A stretch of 64,000 nt of DNA from Thiothrix fructosivorans (GTDB lineage: Bacteria; Pseudomonadota; Gammaproteobacteria; Thiotrichales; Thiotrichaceae). Below the pieces are notes generated by a model. It saw only the letters and a program-made list of their open reading frames with translations. It was not told the origin of the DNA and made no database searches. The number at the start of each line of letters is the position of its first letter. The first letter of the stretch is position 1. This document shows positions 58,075 to 64,000 of this stretch, in pieces. The DNA is taken from NCBI RefSeq assembly GCF_017349355.1, contig NZ_JAFMPM010000006.1, positions 806,001 to 870,000 on the forward strand, read 5' to 3'. The position numbers were made by a program, and so were the translations under genes.

Positions 58075-59481
58075 TTAATAACGGTAATGGTCAGCCTTGT
58101 AAGGCCCTTCCACTGCAACGTTAATGTAATCCGCCTGCGTTTGGCTCAAGGTGCTGAGTTGCGCATTGAGGGTTTTCAACTGCAAGCGAGCCACTTTTTC
58201 GTCCAAATGCTTCGGCAGGATGTAGATGCCCAAGGGGTATTTGCCGGAATCGCGTTCTGCCCACAGTTCGATTTGCGCAATGGTTTGGTTCGCAAAGGAA
58301 GATGACATGACGTAAGACGGATGACCTGTCGCACAGCCTAAGTTCACTAAACGCCCTTTTGCCAGCAGCGTGATGCGCTTGCCGTCGGGGAAGATTACGT
58401 GGTCAACTTGTGGTTTGATTTCATCCCACTCGTACTGTTCCAGTGAAGCAACGTCAATTTCGTTATCGAAGTGACCGATATTGCAGACGATAGCTTCGTT
58501 TTTCATCGCTGCCATGTGGTCATGGTTGATGACGTGGAAGTTGCCCGTTGCGGTCACGAAAATGTCGGCTTTGTCAGCCGCGTATTCCATCGTTACTACG
58601 CGGTAGCCTTCCATTGCCGCTTGCAGGGCGCAAATCGGGTCAATTTCTGTGACCCAGACTTGTGCAGACAGCGCACGCAATGCTTGGCAAGAACCTTTGC
58701 CCACGTCGCCGTAGCCACAAACCAGTGCCACTTTGCCCGCAATCATTACGTCGGTAGCACGTTTGATGCTGTCGACCAGTGATTCACGGCAACCGTACAA
58801 GTTGTCGAATTTGGATTTGGTAACGGAATCGTTGACGTTGATCGCTGGGAATTTCAGCTCGCCGCGTGCGTGCATTTGGTACAAGCGATGTACGCCCGTG
58901 GTGGTTTCTTCGGTAACGCCACGGATTTCCGCCAAACGGGTGCTGTACCAGTTCGGTGAAGTTTCCAGACGTTTGCGAATTGCGGCGTACAGGAAGGTTT
59001 CTTCTTCAGACTCAGGTTTGGCAACCAAGCTAGGGTCAACTTCAGCGCGTGCGCCCAAATGCAGCAGCAGCGTAGCATCGCCGCCGTCATCCAGAATCAT
59101 GTTGGCTTGTTCGCCATTCGGCCACTCGAAGATTTTGTGGGTGTAATCCCAGTACTCTTCCAGCGATTCGCCTTTGTACGCGAATACGGGGGTGTCAGTC
59201 GCCGCAATAGCCGCCGCTGCGTGGTCTTGCGTAGAGAAGATGTTGCAAGAAGCCCAACGCACGTCTGCTCCCAAGGCTTTCAGGGTTTCAATCAGCACGC
59301 CCGTTTGGATGGTCATGTGCAATGAACCAGCAATACGCGCCCCAGCCAATGGCTTGGTTTCAGCGTATTCGCGGCGAATCGACATCAAACCCGGCATTTC
59401 GTGTTCAGCCACGTTGAGTTCTTTACGACCCCAAGCAGCCAAGCCCATATCAGCGACGATATAGTCGTTAAAAGTAGTCAT
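58075..59481 (-). CDS. ahcY: S-adenosylhomocysteinase
   Basis: 468 residues. Hydrolyses SAH to adenosine and homocysteine, regenerating the methyl cycle. Motifs: [52 protein letters not shown], the NAD-binding [29 protein letters not shown]-like [13 protein letters not shown], and C-terminal [11 protein letters not shown]. Length is typical of the longer bacterial form. It begins 18 bp after metK, so the two form an operon under the SAH riboswitch upstream of metK. Confidence 0.96.
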   Translation of the reverse strand: MTTFNDYIVADMGLAAWGRKELNVAEHEMPGLMSIRREYAETKPLAGARIAGSLHMTIQTGVLIETLKALGADVRWASCNIFSTQDHAAAAIAATDTPVFAYKGESLEEYWDYTHKIFEWPNGEQANMILDDGGDATLLLHLGARAEVDPSLVAKPESEEETFLYAAIRKRLETSPNWYSTRLAEIRGVTEETTTGVHRLYQMHARGELKFPAINVNDSVTKSKFDNLYGCRESLVDSIKRATDVMIAGKVALVCGYGDVGKGSCQALRALSAQVWVTEIDPICALQAAMEGYRVVTMEYAADKADIFVTATGNFHVINHDHMAAMKNEAIVCNIGHFDNEIDVASLEQYEWDEIKPQVDHVIFPDGKRITLLAKGRLVNLGCATGHPSYVMSSSFANQTIAQIELWAERDSGKYPLGIYILPKHLDEKVARLQLKTLNAQLSTLSQTQADYINVAVEGPYKADHYRY

Positions 59482-59499
59482 GTTGTAATCTCCTAAATC

Positions 59500-60663
59500 T
59501 TACAGGCCAGCGGCAGAGCGCAGGGCAGCAGCTTTGTCAGTACGTTCCCAAGGCAGGTCAAGGTCGTCACGACCGAAGTGACCATAAGCCGCCGTACCAC
59601 GGTAAATCGGGCGCAGCAGATCCAGCATTTTGGTGATGCCATAAGGACGCAGGTCGAAGTGTTCGCGTACCAGATTTTCGATCAGGGTTTCATCGACCTT
59701 GTTAGTGCCGAAGGTTTCAACCGTGATGGAAGTCGGTTGCGCAACACCGATAGCGTAGGAGACTTGAATTTCGCAACGATCTGCCAAGCCAGCCGCGACG
59801 ATGTTTTTCGCCACGTAACGACCTGCATACGCCGCAGAACGGTCAACTTTGGATGGGTCTTTGCCGGAGAATGCGCCGCCGCCGTGACGTGCCATACCGC
59901 CGTAAGTGTCAACGATGATTTTACGCCCGGTCAGGCCGCAGTCACCCACAGGGCCGCCGATTACGAAGTTGCCAGTGGGGTTGATGTGGAATTTAGTGTC
60001 TTTGTGTAGCCATTCAGTTGGCAGAACAGGGAAAATAACGTGTTCCATCACACCTGCACGCAGGTCATCCAAGCTGATGTCTGGGCTGTGTTGGGTGGAC
60101 AAAACTACTGCGTCGATGGCAACGATTTTGCCGCCTTCGTAACGTACAGTAACTTGGGATTTTGCATCTGGGCGCAGCCAAGGCAGTGTGCCGTTTTTGC
60201 GCATATCTGCTTGTTGCTTCACCAGACGGTGGGCGTAAGTCAAAGCGGCTGGCATTAATACGTCGGTTTCATTGCTGGCGTAACCGAACATCAAACCTTG
60301 GTCGCCCGCGCCTTGATCTTCAGGTTTCGCACGGTCAACGCCCATCGCGATGTCAGGGGATTGCTTGCCGAGTGCATTGATGACAGCGCAAGTGTGACCG
60401 TCAAAGCCAATTTCGGAATTGTTGTAGCCGATATCATTGACCACGCCACGCACGATGCCTTCGTAGTCGATTTCAGCATTGGTGGTGATTTCGCCCGCGA
60501 GGACTACCATGCCAGTCTTAGTCAAGGTTTCGCACGCAACACGCGCCAGTGGATCTTTGGCAATGATTGCATCCAAAATGGCATCGGAAATTTGATCCGC
60601 CATTTTGTCTGGGTGACCTTCAGAAACAGACTCAGACGTGAAAAGATAACTTCTCTCAGTCAT
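59500..60663 (-). CDS. metK: S-adenosylmethionine synthetase
   Basis: 387 residues. Makes SAM from methionine and ATP. Motifs: [40 protein letters not shown], the P-loop-like [23 protein letters not shown]-type region ([23 protein letters not shown]) and C-terminal [19 protein letters not shown]. Length normal. Preceded by AAGGAGAA and an SAH riboswitch at 60693-60770. First gene of the metK-ahcY operon. Confidence 0.96.
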   Translation of the reverse strand: MTERSYLFTSESVSEGHPDKMADQISDAILDAIIAKDPLARVACETLTKTGMVVLAGEITTNAEIDYEGIVRGVVNDIGYNNSEIGFDGHTCAVINALGKQSPDIAMGVDRAKPEDQGAGDQGLMFGYASNETDVLMPAALTYAHRLVKQQADMRKNGTLPWLRPDAKSQVTVRYEGGKIVAIDAVVLSTQHSPDISLDDLRAGVMEHVIFPVLPTEWLHKDTKFHINPTGNFVIGGPVGDCGLTGRKIIVDTYGGMARHGGGAFSGKDPSKVDRSAAYAGRYVAKNIVAAGLADRCEIQVSYAIGVAQPTSITVETFGTNKVDETLIENLVREHFDLRPYGITKMLDLLRPIYRGTAAYGHFGRDDLDLPWERTDKAAALRSAAGL

Positions 60664-60692
60664 TACAGATTCTCCTTAAAAAAATAAATGAC

Positions 60693-60770
60693 TGAGCGCC
60701 GTTAACCCTTACGACCACAGCTTGAGCCTGGCGGAAATAACCTTCCGTCGCAACGCTCCTCAAGGGTGGT
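60693..60770 (-). promoter_or_regulatory. SAH riboswitch upstream of metK-ahcY
   Basis: On the minus strand: CTTGAGGAGCGTTGCGACGG, then CCGCCAGGCTCAAG, a short spacer, and AACGGCGCTCA. This is the conserved SAH-riboswitch core (GAGGAGCG-UUGC-GAC, CAGGCUC, AACGGCGCUC), with GAGC pairing to GCTC and the AGCG/CGCT pseudoknot-type pairing. It ends 29 bp before the metK start. Binding S-adenosylhomocysteine is expected to switch expression on. Confidence 0.9.
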
Positions 60771-61130
60771 ATCTAAATTCAGTGCGATATGATAGACGAA
60801 ACACTCACGACTTGCATCATACGATATGTCGTGCAAGTACAAAAAATCCCCCTAATGTTTGCGCTGTCTATCCAACAAGGGAGAGTTGCCCATGCCATAG
60901 AAGTCCGACACAATACAAGTACTTTACTCTTCCCTGAATAATAAATATACGGAGAGTTCCTGTTACTGCTTTAGGTCGCGCTTGAGTGGTAACAGTCTGT
61001 GAAAAAAATGTGAACCTGTTGCTGCGTTGCGTCATAATAGATGCAGCCAATACTAGGATTACGCCTTGCTGTTGCCCATCATTCCGTCGATGGGTTAAAA
61101 CGAGACTTTGAAACTACAGGAGACCCGTCA
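60771..61130. other. Divergent promoter region of metK and tkt
   Basis: About 360 bp without genes. A CTTGCA...TGCAAG near-palindrome at about 60810-60836 lies upstream of the riboswitch. On the plus side an upstream in-frame start at 61041 is possible but unlikely. No other structure recognised. Confidence 0.5.
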
Positions 61131-63128
61131 ATGACTACACGCCGTGAGCTGGCTAACGCAATCCGCGTCTTGGCTATGGATGCCGTACAAAAAGCAAATT
61201 CCGGTCATCCGGGCGCACCGATGGGCATGGCAGACATTGCCGAAGTCCTCTACAACGATTTCATGTCCCATAATCCACAGAATCCTACTTGGGCAAACCG
61301 TGACCGTTTCGTCATGTCCAACGGTCATGGCTCAATGCTGCCGTACTCCGTGCTGCACCTGACCGGCTACGACCTGAGCATGGACGACCTGAAAGCGTTC
61401 CGCCAATTGCATTCTAAAACCCCAGGCCACCCTGAGTACGGTTATGCACCGGGCGTTGAAACCACCACAGGCCCACTCGGTCAAGGTATCACCAACGCTG
61501 TCGGTATGGCATTGGCTGAAAAAATCCTCGCAGCGCAATTCAACAAGCCGGGTCACACCATTGTTGACCATTACAGCTATGTGTTCTTGGGCGATGGCTG
61601 CTTGATGGAAGGTATCTCCCATGAAGCGTGTTCATTTGCTGGCACAATGGGCTTGGGCAAACTGATTTGCTTCTACGACGACAACAATATCTCTATCGAC
61701 GGTGAAGTGGATGGCTGGTTCACCGACAATACCCCTAAGCGTTTTGAAGCTTACGGCTGGCACGTGCTGAGCGTTGACGGTCACGATGCTGACGCGATCA
61801 AAGCAGCAACCGAAGCAGCGAAAGCAGAAACCGGTAAGCCTTCCATGATTTGCTGCAAAACCACTATCGGTTTTGGCTCTCCGAACAAGGCTGGTTCACA
61901 CGATTGCCACGGCGCACCACTGGGTGACGCTGAAATCGCGTTGACTCGCCAAGCATTGGGTTGGACTAACGCTGAACCGTTTGCGATTCCTGACAATGTT
62001 TACGCAGGTTGGGATGCTAAAGCGAAGGGTGCTGCGGCTGAAGAAGCATGGAACGGCACGTTTGCAGCTTATGCAGCGGCTTACCCAGCAGAAGCGGCTG
62101 AATTCAAGCGTCGTATGGCTGGCGAATTGCCTGCTAATTGGGCTGAAGCATCTGCGGCAGCGATTGCAGCTATTGATGCGAAAGCTGAATCTCCGGCTAC
62201 CCGCGTGGCTTCCAAAAATGCACTGGATGCGTTTGCACCATTGTTGCCGGAATTCCTCGGCGGCTCGGCTGACCTGACACCTTCCAACAACACTTTCAAC
62301 AAGTCCAGCAAGCACATCAGTGCAGGCCACGGCAAAGCGCAAGATTTCAGCGGTAACTACCTGTCTTACGGTGTACGCGAATTCGGTATGAGCGCGATCA
62401 TGAACGGTATGGCATTGCACGGCGGTTTGCTGCCTTACGGCGCGACGTTCCTGATGTTCTCCGAATACGCACGTAATGCCCTGCGTATGGCGGCGTTGAT
62501 GAAGATTCAAAGCATCTTTGTTTACACCCACGACTCCATCGGTCTGGGCGAAGACGGCCCTACGCATCAGCCAGTTGAGCAAATCCCAACGCTGCGCATG
62601 ATCCCGCGTATGTCGGTTTGGCGTGCGTGTGACGCGGTAGAAACTGCCGTTTCTTGGAAACATGCGATTGAATACAAAGGCCCTAGCACGCTGATTTTCT
62701 CGCGCCAAAACCTGAAGCATCAGGTACGTGATGCGGCGACGATTGCCAATATCGCTAAAGGCGGCTACGTGTTGAAAGACACCGACGGCACACCTGACGT
62801 GATCGTGATTGCTACCGGTTCTGAAGTCGAATTGGCAATGCAAGCAGCGGCGAAATCTGACAAGAAAGTGCGCGTGGTTTCCATGCCTTCTTGTGACGTG
62901 TTCGATGCGCAAGATGCGGCGTACAAAGAATCGGTGTTGCCTGCCGCCGTCACTGCTCGCGTTGCAGTCGAAGCAGCCATCGGCGATGCTTGGTACAAGT
63001 ACGTGGGTCTGAACGGCAAGGTCATTTGCATGACCACGTTCGGCGAATCTGCACCGGCGGATCAGTTGTTCAAGCAGTTTGGTTTCACTGTTGACAACGT
63101 TCTGAACGCTATCAACAGCGTCGCGTAA
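61131..63128 (+). CDS. tkt: Transketolase
   Basis: 665 residues from [35 protein letters not shown], with AGGAGA 9 bases upstream. TPP enzyme of the pentose phosphate and Calvin cycles. Motifs: [51 protein letters not shown] (TPP binding), [40 protein letters not shown] and [11 protein letters not shown]. Length normal. It is followed by gap after 78 bp, a pairing seen in Calvin-cycle-type cbb clusters as well as in heterotrophs. Confidence 0.95.
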   Translation: MTTRRELANAIRVLAMDAVQKANSGHPGAPMGMADIAEVLYNDFMSHNPQNPTWANRDRFVMSNGHGSMLPYSVLHLTGYDLSMDDLKAFRQLHSKTPGHPEYGYAPGVETTTGPLGQGITNAVGMALAEKILAAQFNKPGHTIVDHYSYVFLGDGCLMEGISHEACSFAGTMGLGKLICFYDDNNISIDGEVDGWFTDNTPKRFEAYGWHVLSVDGHDADAIKAATEAAKAETGKPSMICCKTTIGFGSPNKAGSHDCHGAPLGDAEIALTRQALGWTNAEPFAIPDNVYAGWDAKAKGAAAEEAWNGTFAAYAAAYPAEAAEFKRRMAGELPANWAEASAAAIAAIDAKAESPATRVASKNALDAFAPLLPEFLGGSADLTPSNNTFNKSSKHISAGHGKAQDFSGNYLSYGVREFGMSAIMNGMALHGGLLPYGATFLMFSEYARNALRMAALMKIQSIFVYTHDSIGLGEDGPTHQPVEQIPTLRMIPRMSVWRACDAVETAVSWKHAIEYKGPSTLIFSRQNLKHQVRDAATIANIAKGGYVLKDTDGTPDVIVIATGSEVELAMQAAAKSDKKVRVVSMPSCDVFDAQDAAYKESVLPAAVTARVAVEAAIGDAWYKYVGLNGKVICMTTFGESAPADQLFKQFGFTVDNVLNAINSVA

Positions 63129-63137
63129 GCAAAATGA

Positions 63138-64000
<863 letters not shown>

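Overview
The window looks like a chromosomal segment of a gammaproteobacterium. Housekeeping genes are of gammaproteobacterial type: RtcB, LeuA, HemL, Ung, MetK/AhcY/MetF, RsmE, transketolase, GAPDH. The mix of methyl-cycle genes, LysM and RlpA envelope proteins, and heavy IS and polymorphic-toxin load would fit Thiotrichales such as Thiothrix. That assignment is an inference from gene content, not something proven here.

Region 1 (1-6.9 kb): a minus-strand type I restriction-modification locus (hsdR, a VapBC-type toxin-antitoxin pair, hsdM, hsdS) followed by the start of an AAA ATPase gene. Region 2 (7-10 kb): two different internal-deletion relics of one molybdopterin oxidoreductase gene flank a toxin-44-like effector, a lipoprotein that may be its immunity partner, and a 123-bp MITE-like element. 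Region 3 (10-17.6 kb): ordinary genes (Lrp regulator, leuA, RlpA-like, LysM, AIM24, MipA/OmpV, fructosamine kinase) ending in an intact rtcB whose Shine-Dalgarno sequence lies inside a long inverted repeat, then a HEPN-type protein.

Region 4 (18-39 kb) is the remarkable part. It is a duplicated, decaying array of toxin/immunity cassettes. Orphan C-terminal 'tips' of large polymorphic toxins are encoded on the minus strand: a metallopeptidase-like tip, a His-Me-finger nuclease, a small RNase-like tip and a DSHHxPA nuclease-like tip. Each has its own immunity-like gene. The tips are separated by plus-strand fragments of rtcB (one large pseudogene plus four 3' fragments), and the same 134-bp junction occurs three times. 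The array is bounded by two copies of a UPF0175 gene and its divergent neighbour. It is interrupted by three IS elements with clear ends and target duplications (IS4-type at 18435-19840, IS1595-type at 23047-24103, IS66-type at 27090-28675). It also carries hipBA and relics of dps, PIN-domain and Ntn-hydrolase-like genes.

Region 5 (39.5-42 kb): a tRNA-like gene whose anticodon loop is only four bases, a truncated second tRNA, a TnpB-only IS200/IS605-type element whose omega-RNA guide would be that tRNA fragment, and a slipin gene that lost its 5' end. Region 6 (42-64 kb) is mostly normal chromosome: kptA with an odd N-terminal extension, an exonuclease, ung, a deacetylase divergent from an acyl-CoA-synthetase/acetyltransferase fusion, thiD-thiE, hemL, a secreted protease plus FHA membrane protein, then a methyl-cycle cluster (metK-ahcY, a methyltransferase, metF, rsmE) headed by an SAH riboswitch, and tkt-gap at the right edge.

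A theme runs through the window. It holds two RNA-repair enzymes (RtcB, KptA) and many actual or likely RNA-cleaving or RNA-targeting toxins (HEPN, PIN, toxin-44, small RNase-like tip), and rtcB sequence is physically interleaved with the toxin cassettes.
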